Shown here in pieces: positions 43,511 to 53,356 of a stretch of DNA of 64,000 nucleotides (position 1 is its first letter; every line of letters starts with the position of its first letter). Origin of the DNA: Dakarella massiliensis (GTDB lineage Bacteria; Pseudomonadota; Gammaproteobacteria; Burkholderiales; Burkholderiaceae_F). A program made the position numbers and the translations under genes. The DNA lies in the NCBI RefSeq assembly GCF_001182045.1, contig NZ_CVTY01000005.1:434001-498000 (forward strand), written 5' to 3'. The notes under the pieces are model-generated. The model was not told where the DNA came from. It saw only the letters and a program-made list of their open reading frames with translations, and ran no database searches.

Positions 43511-44923
43511 ATGACGACGGCTAATGACGTCCTCCAGATGGTCACAGACAACGACGTGAAGTTCGTTGGCTTCCGCTTTACTGATACGCTCGGCAAAGAG
43601 CAGAGCGTCACGATCCCCGCAGATCAGCTGACTGAAGACCAGTTCGAAGTGGGCCATGTCTTTGACGGTTCCTCGATCAAGGGCTGGAGAGGCATCGAGG
43701 CCTCCGACATGCTGCTGCTTCCGGATCCGGAGACGGCCCGCATGGACCCCTTCCGTGAACAGAACACGCTGCTGCTCACCTGCGACGTCGTGGAACCGGA
43801 CACCGGCAAGGGTTACGAACGTGATCCCCGCTCCCTCGCGAAGCGCGCTGAAGCCTATCTGAAGTCCACCGGTATCGGTGACACCGCTTACTTCGGTCCG
43901 GAACTTGAATTCTTCATTTTCGACAGCGTCCGCTATCGCAATGATTCCCAGGACTGCTTCTACAAGATCGAAAGCGAAGAAGCTCCCTGGTCCACCGGTC
44001 TCAAGTATGAAGGCGGCAACCTCGCTCACCGTGCCCTGACGAAGGGCGGCTACTTCCCGGTTCCGCCGGTTGATAAGCTGATGGACATCCGTGCTGAAAT
44101 GTGCACGCTGCTCGCTCAGCAGGGCATCCCGGTTGAAGTGCACCACCACGAAGTGGGCGCTGCCGGCCAGTGCGAAATCGGTACCCGTTTCTCCTCTCTC
44201 GTCCAGCGTGCCGACTGGTCCCAGATCCAGAAGTACACGATCTGGAACGTGGCAGCCGCTTATGGCAAGACCGCTACCTTCATGCCGAAGCCCTATCCGG
44301 GTGACAACGGCTCCGGTATGCACTGCAACCAGTCGATCTGGAAGGACGGCAAGAACGTCTTCGCGGGCAACGGCTACGCCGGCCTGTCTGAAACCGCCCT
44401 CTACTACATCGGCGGCATCATCAAGCACGCCCGTGCCCTGAATGCCTTCACGAACCCGTCGACCAACTCCTACAAGCGTCTGGTCCCGGGCTTTGAAGCT
44501 CCGGTGAAGCTCGCCTACTCGGCCTGCAACCGTTCCGCCGCTATCCGTATTCCGAAGGTGTTCAGCGAAAAGGGCCGCCGCGTTGAAGTCCGCTTCCCGG
44601 ATCCCACGGCTAACTCCTACCTCGCCTTCTCGGCTCTGCTGATGGCCGGTCTCGACGGTATCCAGAACAAGATCAACCCGGGCGATCCGGCTGATAAGAA
44701 TCTGTACGATCTGCCGCCGGAAGAGAACGCTAAGATCCCGACGGTCTGCAGCGATCTCTCTGAAGCCCTGGCTCACCTTGATCAGGACCGCGAGTTCCTG
44801 ACCCGCGGCGGCGTCTTCACGAATGACCTGATCGACGCCTACATTGCGGTGAAGCAGGAAGAAGTGACGATGTACCGCGCTGCGGTGCACCCGCTCGAGT
44901 ACGCGCTCTACTTCGCGAGCTAA
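43511..44923 (+). CDS. glnA: type I glutamine synthetase
   Basis: GlnA makes glutamine from glutamate, ammonia and ATP. The 470-residue product has the [16 protein letters not shown]-terminus, the [10 protein letters not shown] loop, the metal-binding EVHHHEVG block, the [19 protein letters not shown] site. The adenylylation tyrosine is at about residue 399 in NLYDLPPEE, so activity should be set by GlnE. Codon use is strongly biased, consistent with high expression. It has a sigma-54 promoter and is followed by a terminator, then glnL-glnG. Confidence 0.98.
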   Translation: MTTANDVLQMVTDNDVKFVGFRFTDTLGKEQSVTIPADQLTEDQFEVGHVFDGSSIKGWRGIEASDMLLLPDPETARMDPFREQNTLLLTCDVVEPDTGKGYERDPRSLAKRAEAYLKSTGIGDTAYFGPELEFFIFDSVRYRNDSQDCFYKIESEEAPWSTGLKYEGGNLAHRALTKGGYFPVPPVDKLMDIRAEMCTLLAQQGIPVEVHHHEVGAAGQCEIGTRFSSLVQRADWSQIQKYTIWNVAAAYGKTATFMPKPYPGDNGSGMHCNQSIWKDGKNVFAGNGYAGLSETALYYIGGIIKHARALNAFTNPSTNSYKRLVPGFEAPVKLAYSACNRSAAIRIPKVFSEKGRRVEVRFPDPTANSYLAFSALLMAGLDGIQNKINPGDPADKNLYDLPPEENAKIPTVCSDLSEALAHLDQDREFLTRGGVFTNDLIDAYIAVKQEEVTMYRAAVHPLEYALYFAS

Positions 44924-44952
44924 TGTGCTTGCGTAGGCAGTAAGCAGCAGAG

Positions 44953-44979
44953 GAGGGGGATTTTTCCCCCTCTTTTTTT
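44953..44979 (+). terminator. terminator after glnA
   Basis: GAGGGGGA (44953-44960) pairs with TCCCCCTC (44965-44972) around TTTT, followed by seven T. Partial read-through would give the usual low glnLG expression from the glnA promoter. Confidence 0.94.
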
Positions 44980-45000
44980 CAATAAACGGCGGAGGGCTGA

Positions 45001-46104
45001 ATGACGAAGAACGCAGCGTGGCCTGAGGGCTCTTTTCTCGATTCCCTCGCGACAGGCGTCCTCGCGACAGATCCGAAGGGAAAGATTGTCTATGCCAACG
45101 CGGCGAGCGAGGTCCTTTCAGGAGCGTCCAAAAACCGCCTGATCGGTATTTCATCCGAAGCTGTTTTTCCCTCCGCCCGCCGCTGGAATGAACGGTTTCT
45201 GTCGGACACCGTCCGGGGGGAACCTACCCTCACAGAGCGGACTGAAATGTTCTGCCCGAGCAACCCGACAGAAAGCCGGAAGGTCCGTGTTACGGTCAGC
45301 CGTTTCCCGGGTACCGGCGGCATTCTGATTGAGGTGTCGGATCTTGGAGCCGTGCTGATTGCGGAGAATGAGGCGCAGAAGGTAGGGCTCTCGGAAACCA
45401 GCCGTCAGGTGCTCCGGAACCTCGCTCACGAAATCAAGAACCCGCTGGGCGGAATCCGGGGCGCGGCGCAGCTTCTCGAAGGAGAGCTCACGAATCCGGA
45501 GCTCCGCGAGTACACCGGGGTTATCATCAGCGAGGCGGACCGGCTGCAGAATCTCGTCGACCGGCTTTTGGCCCCTTACCGTACGGGCCGATCGCTTTCT
45601 GACATCAATATCCACGAAGTGCTGGAGCGCGTCCGGCAGATCATTCTGGCTGAGTTTCCGAAGGGACTCTCCTTCATCCGGGACTATGACGTTTCGGTTC
45701 CGACACTCCGGGGCGACCGTGAGCAGCTGCTGCAGGTGTTTCTCAATATCGAAAAGAATGCCGCCGAGGTGCTTGACGGAAAGATTGCCGAAGGCACGGC
45801 TGAGATCCGGGTGACGACGCGCGTGGCCCAGCAGGTGCAGATCGGTCTCAGGCGTTACCGGCTCGCGCTTTCCATTCATATCCAGGATAACGGTCCGGGG
45901 GTTCCGCCTGAAATCCGGGATCGGATCTTCTATCCGCTCGTAACCGGGAAGGCGAATGGGAGCGGTCTCGGACTCTCACTCGCGCAGAATTTCATCCGTC
46001 AGCATGACGGATCGATTGATGTGGAGAGCGAACCCGGAAAAACCGATTTCCGCATTCTTCTGCCGCTCTCTCCCCCTGAGACCGGCGATATCAGCCCCGC
46101 GTGA
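45001..46104 (+). CDS. glnL: nitrogen regulation sensor kinase NtrB
   Basis: NtrB phosphorylates NtrC under nitrogen limitation and is switched by PII. The 367-residue soluble protein has an N-terminal PAS domain (about 10-115), the phospho-acceptor His at about 143 in NLAHEIKNPLGGIRGAAQLL, and the catalytic domain with GDREQLLQVFLNIEKNA and NGSGLGLSLAQNFI. No membrane segment is seen, as expected. GGAGG precedes the ATG. It follows glnA by 77 nt and precedes glnG by 16 nt. Confidence 0.96.
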   Translation: MTKNAAWPEGSFLDSLATGVLATDPKGKIVYANAASEVLSGASKNRLIGISSEAVFPSARRWNERFLSDTVRGEPTLTERTEMFCPSNPTESRKVRVTVSRFPGTGGILIEVSDLGAVLIAENEAQKVGLSETSRQVLRNLAHEIKNPLGGIRGAAQLLEGELTNPELREYTGVIISEADRLQNLVDRLLAPYRTGRSLSDINIHEVLERVRQIILAEFPKGLSFIRDYDVSVPTLRGDREQLLQVFLNIEKNAAEVLDGKIAEGTAEIRVTTRVAQQVQIGLRRYRLALSIHIQDNGPGVPPEIRDRIFYPLVTGKANGSGLGLSLAQNFIRQHDGSIDVESEPGKTDFRILLPLSPPETGDISPA

Positions 46105-46120
46105 TTAAGGAGAAAAGTTC

Positions 46121-47554
46121 ATGAATGAAGTCTGGATTGTGGATGATGACCGCTCGATCCGCTGGGTTCTGGAAAAGGTGCTGACAAAGGCCGGGTTCAC
46201 CTGCCGGTCTTTTTCTGATGGAAACGCCGCCTGGACCGCCCTTCAGAATGACTGCCCTGGTGTGCTGATCTCCGATATCCGGATGCCGGGACCCAATGGG
46301 ATCGACCTTCTCACGCGCATCAAGGAAAAGTATCCGAAGCTTCCCGTGATCATCACCACGGCGTTTTCCGATCTGGAAAGCGCGGTGTCCGCTTTCCAGA
46401 AGGGGGCCTTTGAATACCTGCCGAAGCCCTTTGATATCAATAAAGCGGTCCAGCTTGTGCAGCGCGCGATGGCGGATCAGGAGCCATCGGCTGCCGCTGA
46501 TGAGGCTGAGGAAAATGAGGAAGAGGGACACGGAACGCTGGAGCTGATCGGGAAAGCTCCGGTGATGCAGGATGTCTTCCGCGCGATTGGCAGACTGTCT
46601 CACTCCAGCATGACGGTCCTTATTACAGGAGAATCCGGCGCCGGCAAGGAAGTCGTGGCCCGGGCTCTGCACCGCAGCAGCCCGAGAAGCAAGGCTCCCT
46701 TTATTGCGCTCAACATGGCGGCAATTCCCCGGGAGCTGATGGAGTCTGAACTCTTCGGCCACGAGCGGGGCGCTTTCACCGGAGCTCTAGCGACCCGAAG
46801 CGGCCGGTTTGAGCAGGCTGACGGCGGCACGCTGTTCCTTGATGAAATCGGCGATATGCCGATGGAGCTTCAGACGAGGCTTCTCCGGGTGCTCTCTGAC
46901 GGAAATTTCTATCGGGTGGGAGGTCATCAGCCGCTTCACGCCGATGTGCGGATCATCGCAGCGACGAATCAGAATCTCGAGCGCCGCGTGGCGGAGGGGA
47001 AGTTCCGTGAGGATCTGTTCCACAGGCTTAATGTGATCCGGATCCGGCTCCCGTCGCTTAAAGAGCGATCTGAGGATATCCCGCTTCTCGCTCACCACTT
47101 TCTGATCCGGACCGCGAAGGAGCTTGGGGTTGAGGTGAAGAGGCTTGAACCAGACGCAATGGAAGCGCTGACCCGCTATCCCTTCCCGGGAAACGTGCGT
47201 CAGCTCGAAAACGTCTGCCGCTGGATTACGGTCATGGCACCCTCTCAGAATGTGAGAGCGGAGGATCTTCCTGAGGAAGTGAGAAACTGGGAAGCCGGGA
47301 AAGACGCGGCGCTTCCGGAAGGACATATGGGGGCGCTTTCTGACTGGAAGGACGCGCTTTCGCAGACCGTGTCCGATATGCTCGACCGCGGCGCTCCTGA
47401 CATCATGGAGTCGCTCCGGAATCAGTTTGAGCGGACGGTGATTGAGGCCGCGCTTGAAAAGACATCCGGCCGCAGAATCGACGCGGCGGCCCGGCTTGGC
47501 ATGGGTCGGAACACCATCACGCGGAAGATCAAAGAACTGCGGATGGAAGAGTAA
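46121..47554 (+). CDS. glnG: nitrogen regulation response regulator NtrC
   Basis: NtrC is the enhancer-binding activator of sigma-54 promoters such as the one upstream of glnA here. The 477-residue product has a receiver domain (Asp at about 52 in ISDIRMPGPNG), an AAA+ domain with Walker A GESGAGKE, the sigma-54 loop GAFTGA, FLDEIGD and the RLNVIRIRLPSLKER arginine region, and a Fis-type helix-turn-helix at the C-terminus (GRRIDAAARLGMGRNTITRKI). AAGGAG precedes the ATG. Confidence 0.97.
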   Translation: MNEVWIVDDDRSIRWVLEKVLTKAGFTCRSFSDGNAAWTALQNDCPGVLISDIRMPGPNGIDLLTRIKEKYPKLPVIITTAFSDLESAVSAFQKGAFEYLPKPFDINKAVQLVQRAMADQEPSAAADEAEENEEEGHGTLELIGKAPVMQDVFRAIGRLSHSSMTVLITGESGAGKEVVARALHRSSPRSKAPFIALNMAAIPRELMESELFGHERGAFTGALATRSGRFEQADGGTLFLDEIGDMPMELQTRLLRVLSDGNFYRVGGHQPLHADVRIIAATNQNLERRVAEGKFREDLFHRLNVIRIRLPSLKERSEDIPLLAHHFLIRTAKELGVEVKRLEPDAMEALTRYPFPGNVRQLENVCRWITVMAPSQNVRAEDLPEEVRNWEAGKDAALPEGHMGALSDWKDALSQTVSDMLDRGAPDIMESLRNQFERTVIEAALEKTSGRRIDAAARLGMGRNTITRKIKELRMEE

Positions 47555-47565
47555 AGATCCTGCAG

Positions 47566-47596
47566 AGCCTGAGAGATTTTCTCAGGCTTATTTTTT
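47566..47596. terminator. terminator after glnG
   Basis: AGCCTGAGA (47566-47574) pairs with TCTCAGGCT (47580-47588), followed by TATTTTTT. It overlaps the stop of the convergent glycosyltransferase gene. Confidence 0.9.
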
Positions 47597-48352
47597 ATCC
47601 GCCGCGGTGCGCTGAAGCTCGTGCAGCTTCAGGTATTTCATCATCGTGTAGGAAAAGTTGAGGAAACAGAGGTAGGTTCCAAGAGCGCCGTCAAGGAACC
47701 CGAGCTTCAGGATCAGCATTTTGAAGAAGCTGCCCGCGCTGTGCCCGAAGATACCGCCAAGCGATGTTCTGCGGCCCTGACGGTAAGCGTTCTCCGCCCA
47801 GAGCGTTGAGTAGAGACTCATCTTCCGCTCCCAGGAGCTCCAGTCGGCATATGTGTAGTGCTCCATGTAGCCGGGAAGGGTTTTTTCCTGAAGGCTGCAC
47901 TCGGGATGCTCATGAACCTGGTTCACCCAGGTCACATCCGTTCTCGGAAAGAGTCTCGTTACCCAGTTGGGGCCGATCACGCCGTGGCGGAATGTTTTTC
48001 CGAAGGCGCAGCAGAGTCTGAGCATGCGATACGCGGCGGGCTGAGCGCCAGGCTCCGTGGCGCGGCGGATCGCGGAGGCGAGTTCCGGTGTCAGATGCTC
48101 ATCCGCGTCGAGGTAAAGCACCCACGTCGCGTCGGTTGCCGAGAGGCCGAAGTTCCGCTGAGCGGAAAAGTCATTTGTCCAGGCCCGGTAGACCACCCGG
48201 GCACCGGCTTTTTCCGCGATTTCCACTGTCCGGTCTGTACTGCCGCTGTCGATCAGAATCACTTCGTCCGTACATTGCCTGGCGCTCTGTATGGTTTCCG
48301 CAATGTTCTTTTCTTCATTCTTTGTGAGGATCAGTACAGCAAGATTATTCAT
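47588..48352 (-). CDS. family 2 glycosyltransferase, WaaE/KdtX-like (LPS core)
   Basis: The 254-residue GT-A enzyme begins NNLAVLILTKNEEKNIAETI, with IDSGSTDRT and the metal-binding VLYLDADEHL. The C-terminal part (WVNQVHEHPE then SLGGIFGHSAGSFFKM) is like WaaE, a beta-1,4-glucosyltransferase that adds glucose to heptose I of the LPS inner core. It probably works on the cytoplasmic face of the inner membrane. ATG 48352 is chosen over a 74-codon upstream extension that has no family similarity. The sugar and linkage are inferred from family only. Confidence 0.85.
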   Translation of the reverse strand: MNNLAVLILTKNEEKNIAETIQSARQCTDEVILIDSGSTDRTVEIAEKAGARVVYRAWTNDFSAQRNFGLSATDATWVLYLDADEHLTPELASAIRRATEPGAQPAAYRMLRLCCAFGKTFRHGVIGPNWVTRLFPRTDVTWVNQVHEHPECSLQEKTLPGYMEHYTYADWSSWERKMSLYSTLWAENAYRQGRRTSLGGIFGHSAGSFFKMLILKLGFLDGALGTYLCFLNFSYTMMKYLKLHELQRTAADKK

Positions 48353-48457
48353 GGAGATACGGCCGGGCCAAATGTTGGATAAGTAGATGCATTTTAATCG
48401 CCGGACGATACCTGTCCATGCGTGAGGATGAGAAACGGAAAGCCGGGAGGCTTTAAA

Positions 48458-49534
48458 ATGACGCCTTTGCCCAATCAGGAAAACTGCTCCATGGAGTTCA
48501 TAGCGAATGACGGCGCCCCGCGCCTGAGTGATGTAACAGAGAAGCTGCGGTCGCTCAGAGCGAAGGAGCAGCATCTGAGAGGCATTGCGCGAGCCTGGCT
48601 TGGGCGGGCCGCGTGGCCGGCGGAGGATGATCTCCGGTTTCCGGAACCCGTGAGGGCAGCGCTGCCGGACCTCAGGCGGTATCTTGACTCGCTTGTAGTG
48701 CCCGCGCGGCGAAGCGGGGGCGGTGACGGCAGATCAGAAAAACTTCTGATGAAGCTTCGGGACGGAGAGACCGTGGAAACGGTCGTTCTCCCGAAGGACG
48801 GTGTCTGCGTGTCGACACAGGTCGGATGCGCGGTGGGCTGTGCGTTCTGCATGACGGGACGCTCGGGACTCATCCGGCAGCTTGGAAGCGCTGAGATCGC
48901 GGCTCAGGTGGCCGCAGCCCGCCGGATCAATCCCGGCATCCGGAAAGTGGATTTTATGGGGATGGGGGAGCCGTCCCACAATCTCCGGGCGGTTCTGGAG
49001 GCGGTCCAGTTTCTCGGCACTTACGGGGACTTCGGGCATAAGAGCCTTGTCATTTCCACAGTTGGAGATCCGAGGATATTTGATGCGCTGCTCAGCCTGA
49101 AGCCAACGGATGTCCGGCCGGGGCTCGCGGTATCGCTTCACTCAGCGATTGATGAGAAGCGCAGGCATCTGATCGCGAAGCCCGGAGCGCTTTCCGTCAC
49201 AGAAATCATCAGCCGCGCCCAGGCGTATTCGGACGCGGTGAAGTACCCGGTTCAGTATGAGTGGGTGCTGATCCGCGGCGTGAATGACGGGAAGGATGAG
49301 ATAGAGAAACTCGCCTCTCTTCTTGAAGGGAAAAACGCGATGCTGAACTTCATCCCGGTGAATCGGGTGGAGGGATCGGACTTTGTCCGGCCCGAGAAGG
49401 AAAGGTGTCTGGAGCTTGCGGAAATCCTCCGGTCCCGGGGGGGTGTTGCCAAAATCCGCGTTTCCGCGGCTCAGGATGTGGAGGGCGGGTGCGGGCAGCT
49501 CCGAGCCCGCACTCTGAAGAATTTTCAGCCCTGA
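48458..49534 (+). CDS. RlmN/Cfr-family radical SAM RNA methyltransferase paralogue
   Basis: Members methylate C2 or C8 of adenine in RNA (A2503 of 23S rRNA and some tRNAs) using a cysteine-bound methyl. The 358-residue product has the radical SAM motif CAVGCAFC (Cys at about 124, 128 and 131) after STQVG, the FMGMGEPSHN block and the C-terminal catalytic cysteine in EGGCGQLRA. The N-terminal 90 residues differ from ordinary RlmN, and the gene is not in the usual ndk-rlmN-pilF-ispG setting. ATG 48458 has GGGAGG upstream. It converges with xthA with only 5 nt between. The RNA target is unknown. Confidence 0.86.
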   Translation: MTPLPNQENCSMEFIANDGAPRLSDVTEKLRSLRAKEQHLRGIARAWLGRAAWPAEDDLRFPEPVRAALPDLRRYLDSLVVPARRSGGGDGRSEKLLMKLRDGETVETVVLPKDGVCVSTQVGCAVGCAFCMTGRSGLIRQLGSAEIAAQVAAARRINPGIRKVDFMGMGEPSHNLRAVLEAVQFLGTYGDFGHKSLVISTVGDPRIFDALLSLKPTDVRPGLAVSLHSAIDEKRRHLIAKPGALSVTEIISRAQAYSDAVKYPVQYEWVLIRGVNDGKDEIEKLASLLEGKNAMLNFIPVNRVEGSDFVRPEKERCLELAEILRSRGGVAKIRVSAAQDVEGGCGQLRARTLKNFQP

Positions 49535-49539
49535 AAGAC

Positions 49540-50331
49540 TCAGAGACTGAGTTCCAGCACCACCGGAGCGTGGTCGGAAGGCTGCGGCAGCTCCCGGTAG
49601 AAGCGCCGGATTTTCACGGATTTGATCTTACCTGCAAGCGCTTCGCTGACGAGCGTATGGTCAATCCGCGCTCCCTGATCACGGAGCAGGGCGTTATTGC
49701 GGTAATCCCACCAGCTCCAGTCCCCTTCCGTGACCGGGGCTTTTCTGAACGCGTCCGTGAGTCCCAGGGCAATGAGGGAGTTGAATGCGTCACGCTCCGC
49801 GTCAGAGACGAGGATGTGCCCCTTCCAGCCTTCCGGATCCCAGATGTCCGCGTCAGTCGGCGCCACATTCATGTCGCCCACCAGGATAAGGTTCGAGTCC
49901 GTGTGGAGGCGCGCCTCAAGCGCGGACCTGAGCGCGCAGAACCACTCAAGCTTATAGAGATACTTCGCCGCGCCCGGTGCCTGACCGTTCGGAAAATAAC
50001 CGCAGACGAACCGGAACGACGCTCCTGACTGTGCCGTAATGGTCGCCGCGGCGAGACGCCTCTGAGGATCCGGATACCCCGGAACTCCAAATGAGACGTC
50101 GGACACCGCAGCTGATCCGTCCCGGGTCAGGATCGCGACGCCGTTATAGCCCTTATGCCCCGAGAAGAGGCAGCTGTAGCCAAGTTCCCGGATTTCAGCT
50201 TCGGGGAACTTGTCGTCATCGAGTTTGGTTTCCTGTAGCCCGATCACGTCGCACTGCTCGTCCTTCAGAAACTGCAGGACGTGCGGCAGCCGGATGCGCA
50301 GGGAGTTGACGTTCCAGGTCGCGATTTTCAT
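49540..50331 (-). CDS. xthA: exodeoxyribonuclease III
   Basis: ExoIII is the main AP endonuclease and 3' repair exonuclease. The 263-residue product has the EEP-fold motifs: MKIATWNVNSLRIR, LQETKLDD, GDMNVAPTDADIWDP, and the catalytic SDHAPVV near the C-terminus. Its start overlaps the prlC stop by 4 nt, so the two are coupled. Confidence 0.96.
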   Translation of the reverse strand: MKIATWNVNSLRIRLPHVLQFLKDEQCDVIGLQETKLDDDKFPEAEIRELGYSCLFSGHKGYNGVAILTRDGSAAVSDVSFGVPGYPDPQRRLAAATITAQSGASFRFVCGYFPNGQAPGAAKYLYKLEWFCALRSALEARLHTDSNLILVGDMNVAPTDADIWDPEGWKGHILVSDAERDAFNSLIALGLTDAFRKAPVTEGDWSWWDYRNNALLRDQGARIDHTLVSEALAGKIKSVKIRRFYRELPQPSDHAPVVLELSL

Positions 50332-52364
50332 TTGTCTTCACTCATGCCGGAGTGGCGAAGCAGGGCATCCACCGTGGGCTTACGTCCGCGGAAGGCAACG
50401 AAGCTTTCCATCGCAGGACGGGAACCGCCGCGGGAAATCACTTCGTCAAGCCACTTCTTGCCGATTTCAGGACTGACAACACCGTTTTCCTCGAAGAGCG
50501 AGAAAGCGTCCGCGGAAAGCACTTCAGCCCACTTGTAGCTGTAGTAGCCAGCCGCGTAGCCGCCTGCAAAGATGTGCGAGAAGCTCATCGGGAAGCGATT
50601 CTCGGGGATCACCGGGATCACGCAGACTTCCTTGCGGACTTCGGTGAGCAGATGCAGCACGCTGTCATGCTCCGGATAAAAGTCCATGTGGAGAAGCATG
50701 TCGAAGAGCGCAAATTCAAGCTGGCGCACCATCGCCATGCCGGATTCGAAGTTCTTCGCGGCCACCATCTTGTCGAAGAGCGCGCGGGGGAGCGGTTCAC
50801 CCGTCACGTCATGCTTCGAAATGGATTCAACGACAGACCAGTCCCAGCAGAAGTTTTCCATGAACTGCGAGGGCATTTCCACCGCATCCCATTCAACACC
50901 GGAGATGCCGGAGACCTCAGCCTCATCGACCCGGGTGAGGAGATGATGGAGACCGTGGCCGAACTCGTGGAAGAGCGTCTGCACCTCGTCATGCGTCATC
51001 GTGGCGGTCTTCCCGGGAGCAGGTTTCGTGAAGTTGCAGACCTGATAGGAAACCGGCGTATCGAGCTTGCCCTTATAGAGGCGGCGGGTTCTGTCGCCGT
51101 CCATCCAGGCACCGCCCCGTTTCGTGGGACGGGCATAGAGATCGAAGTAGAGCTGGGCGATCAGTTTGCCATCCTTATCTTCAATCCGGAAGAACTTCAC
51201 ATCCGGATCCCAGACGCTCGCGTGATCCTCACGGATATGAATGCCGTAGAGCGTTTCGACCAGATGGAAGAGTCCCTTGAAGACCGCGTCCTGCGTGAAG
51301 TAGTGCTTCACTTCCTCATCCGAAAACGCGTAGCGCGCCTGACGGAGTTTCTCCGCGGCAAAGCTGATGTCCCAGGGCTGAAGCGATTCGATACCGAGTT
51401 CCTTGGCGGCAAATTCCCGCAGCTCCTCCATATCCTTCAGCGCATAGGGGCGGCTCTTCTTATTCAGATCGCGCAGGAATCCGACCACCTGTTCGGGGGT
51501 CTCAGCCATCTTTGTCGCGAGAGAATATTCCGCGTAGTTACGGAAGCCGAGGAGAGACGCGAGCTTCTTTCTGAGCTCAAGCGTTTCACGGATCACCGGC
51601 GTGTTATCGAACTTATCGGGGCCGAGTTCGGAAGCGCGGGTAGAGAAAGCCCGATAGGCTTCCTCGCGCAGCGAGCGGTCTTCCGCATACTGCAGAACTG
51701 GGATGTAGGAGGGGAACTGCAGCGTGATCCGATAGCCTTCCTTGCAGGCCTGTTTTGCGGTTTCCCGGAAGAGCAGACGGGCGTCTTCGGGAATGCCCTT
51801 CAGCCGGGAATCATCCGCGAGATCAAGCGTCCAGGCGTTCGTCGCGTCAAGAAGATTTTCAGAGAATTTCTGAGAGAGAGCGGAGAGCCGTTCACTGATC
51901 GCCTTCACTTCCTGGCGATCAGACTCGGGGAGCTCCGCGCCGGAAAGGCGGAAGTCCCGCAGCTCATCATTGATGATCTTCTGGCGGACAGGTGTCAGGG
52001 ACTCAAACCCGGAGGCGTCATGCATCGCCTTGTACTTTCCGTACAGGCTCTCATTCTGGGAGAGTCCGATCCAGAACTGCGTAACCTCGGGGAGCATCTC
52101 GTTAAAGACGTTGCGGAGCGCCTCGCTGTCGTTCACGGACATCAGGTGGCTCACGGCACCCCAGGCGCGGGAGAGACGGAGCGTCGCCGTGGTGAGGGTC
52201 TCGGCGACCGAGTCAAAATCCGCGGGAACCTCAGGCTTTGTCACGGCGTCAAGCGTCTTCTGCGCTTCAGCAATCAGCTCGCGGATAGCCGGCGCGACGT
52301 GTTCAGGGCGGATCGCCGCGAAATCAATAAGACCGTCAAGATTAAGAAGGGGATTCTGCGACAT
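50328..52364 (-). CDS. prlC: oligopeptidase A (M3 metallopeptidase)
   Basis: This cytoplasmic zinc peptidase degrades signal peptides and other short peptides. The 678-residue product has the M3 zinc motif HEFGHGLHH, the downstream glutamate ligand in WDAVEMPSQFMENF, and the conserved HIFAGGYAAGYYSYKWAEV block. ATG 52364 is preferred to a TTG two codons upstream. xthA is translationally coupled downstream. Confidence 0.96.
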   Translation of the reverse strand: MSQNPLLNLDGLIDFAAIRPEHVAPAIRELIAEAQKTLDAVTKPEVPADFDSVAETLTTATLRLSRAWGAVSHLMSVNDSEALRNVFNEMLPEVTQFWIGLSQNESLYGKYKAMHDASGFESLTPVRQKIINDELRDFRLSGAELPESDRQEVKAISERLSALSQKFSENLLDATNAWTLDLADDSRLKGIPEDARLLFRETAKQACKEGYRITLQFPSYIPVLQYAEDRSLREEAYRAFSTRASELGPDKFDNTPVIRETLELRKKLASLLGFRNYAEYSLATKMAETPEQVVGFLRDLNKKSRPYALKDMEELREFAAKELGIESLQPWDISFAAEKLRQARYAFSDEEVKHYFTQDAVFKGLFHLVETLYGIHIREDHASVWDPDVKFFRIEDKDGKLIAQLYFDLYARPTKRGGAWMDGDRTRRLYKGKLDTPVSYQVCNFTKPAPGKTATMTHDEVQTLFHEFGHGLHHLLTRVDEAEVSGISGVEWDAVEMPSQFMENFCWDWSVVESISKHDVTGEPLPRALFDKMVAAKNFESGMAMVRQLEFALFDMLLHMDFYPEHDSVLHLLTEVRKEVCVIPVIPENRFPMSFSHIFAGGYAAGYYSYKWAEVLSADAFSLFEENGVVSPEIGKKWLDEVISRGGSRPAMESFVAFRGRKPTVDALLRHSGMSEDK

Positions 52365-52403
52365 AGGCAAATACTTTTTCCTAAATTGAATAGCTGTAAA
52401 AAG

Positions 52404-52440
52404 AAAAAAGCTTCCGGCAACAGACGCGGGAAGCTTTTTT
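52404..52440 (-). terminator. terminator between folD and prlC
   Basis: AAAAAAGCTTCC (52404-52415) pairs with GGAAGCTTTTTT (52429-52440) around a 13-nt loop; it ends the folD transcript on the minus strand. Confidence 0.9.
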
Positions 52441-52459
52441 CCTCGTGAATGCTTGATGA

Positions 52460-53326
52460 TTAGTTTAGCGACTTCCCGAATTTACCCAAGGCGGCGCTCA
52501 CGGTGTTCGTCAGGAGCATCGCGATCGTCATCGGGCCGACACCGCCCGGAACGGGGGTGACGTAGGAGGCCTTTTCGAGGACGGATTCAGTATTCACATC
52601 GCCGCAGAGCTTGCCGTTTTCGTCGCGGTCCATACCGACGTCGATCACGACAGCGCCTTCCTTCACGTAGTCAGCAGTCACCAGTTTCGCGCGGCCGACA
52701 GCGACAACGAGGAGGTCAGCTTCACGGCATACCGCCGGGAGATCCTTCGTGCGGCTGTGAGCGATTGTCACGGTGGCGTTCCGTTCAAGGAGCATCAGCG
52801 CCATGGGCTTGCCGACGATATTGCTGCGGCCGACCACGACGGCGCGCTTGCCTGTGCAGTCGAAACCGATCGAGTCGAGCATTTCGGCAATGCCGGCCGG
52901 CGTGCAGGGACGGAAACCGGGACGGCCGACGAGAAGGCGTCCGGCGCTGTTCACATGGAAACCGTCGACATCCTTATCGGGGCTGATCGTGTCGATGACC
53001 TTCAGATCCGAGATGTGCTTCGGGAGCGGGAGCTGCACGAGAATGCCGTCGACCGACGGGTCTTCATTCAGGCTGCGCACGAGGTTAAGAAGCTCTTCCT
53101 CGGAGGTGCTTTCCGGAAGACGCTTTTCAATCGAGCGGATGCCGGCTTCTTCACAGGCCTTGATCTTATTGCGGACATAGACCTGGCTCGCCGGATTTTC
53201 GCCCACGAGGACGACTGCGAGCCCCGGGCGGTAGCCGTGCTCAGCTTCGAGCTGGGCAACCTTTACCTTCATATCGGCGCGGATTTTTGCGGCGAGCGCC
53301 TTGCCGTCAATCAGTTTTGCTGTCAT
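52460..53326 (-). CDS. folD: methylenetetrahydrofolate dehydrogenase/cyclohydrolase
   Basis: FolD interconverts methylene-, methenyl- and 10-formyl-tetrahydrofolate with NADP. The 288-residue product has the catalytic [14 protein letters not shown] block (Tyr and Lys), the [13 protein letters not shown] motif, the [14 protein letters not shown] cofactor loop and the [12 protein letters not shown] signature. It lies downstream of the fixJ-like gene on the same strand with a 30-nt gap. Confidence 0.97.
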   Translation of the reverse strand: MTAKLIDGKALAAKIRADMKVKVAQLEAEHGYRPGLAVVLVGENPASQVYVRNKIKACEEAGIRSIEKRLPESTSEEELLNLVRSLNEDPSVDGILVQLPLPKHISDLKVIDTISPDKDVDGFHVNSAGRLLVGRPGFRPCTPAGIAEMLDSIGFDCTGKRAVVVGRSNIVGKPMALMLLERNATVTIAHSRTKDLPAVCREADLLVVAVGRAKLVTADYVKEGAVVIDVGMDRDENGKLCGDVNTESVLEKASYVTPVPGGVGPMTIAMLLTNTVSAALGKFGKSLN

Positions 53327-53356
53327 TCGTTCTCTGTCTGTTCGGTAATGTGCGGT

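Noticed and set aside
43328-45154. Open frame of about 608 codons antisense to glnA
   Set aside because: glnA is unambiguous and strongly codon-biased, which removes stops from the opposite strand; the antisense product resembles nothing.
50352-52448. Open frame of about 698 codons on the plus strand, antisense to prlC
   Set aside because: It mirrors the prlC codon phase, has no known motif, and such long antisense frames are common in GC-rich coding DNA; prlC itself is certain.
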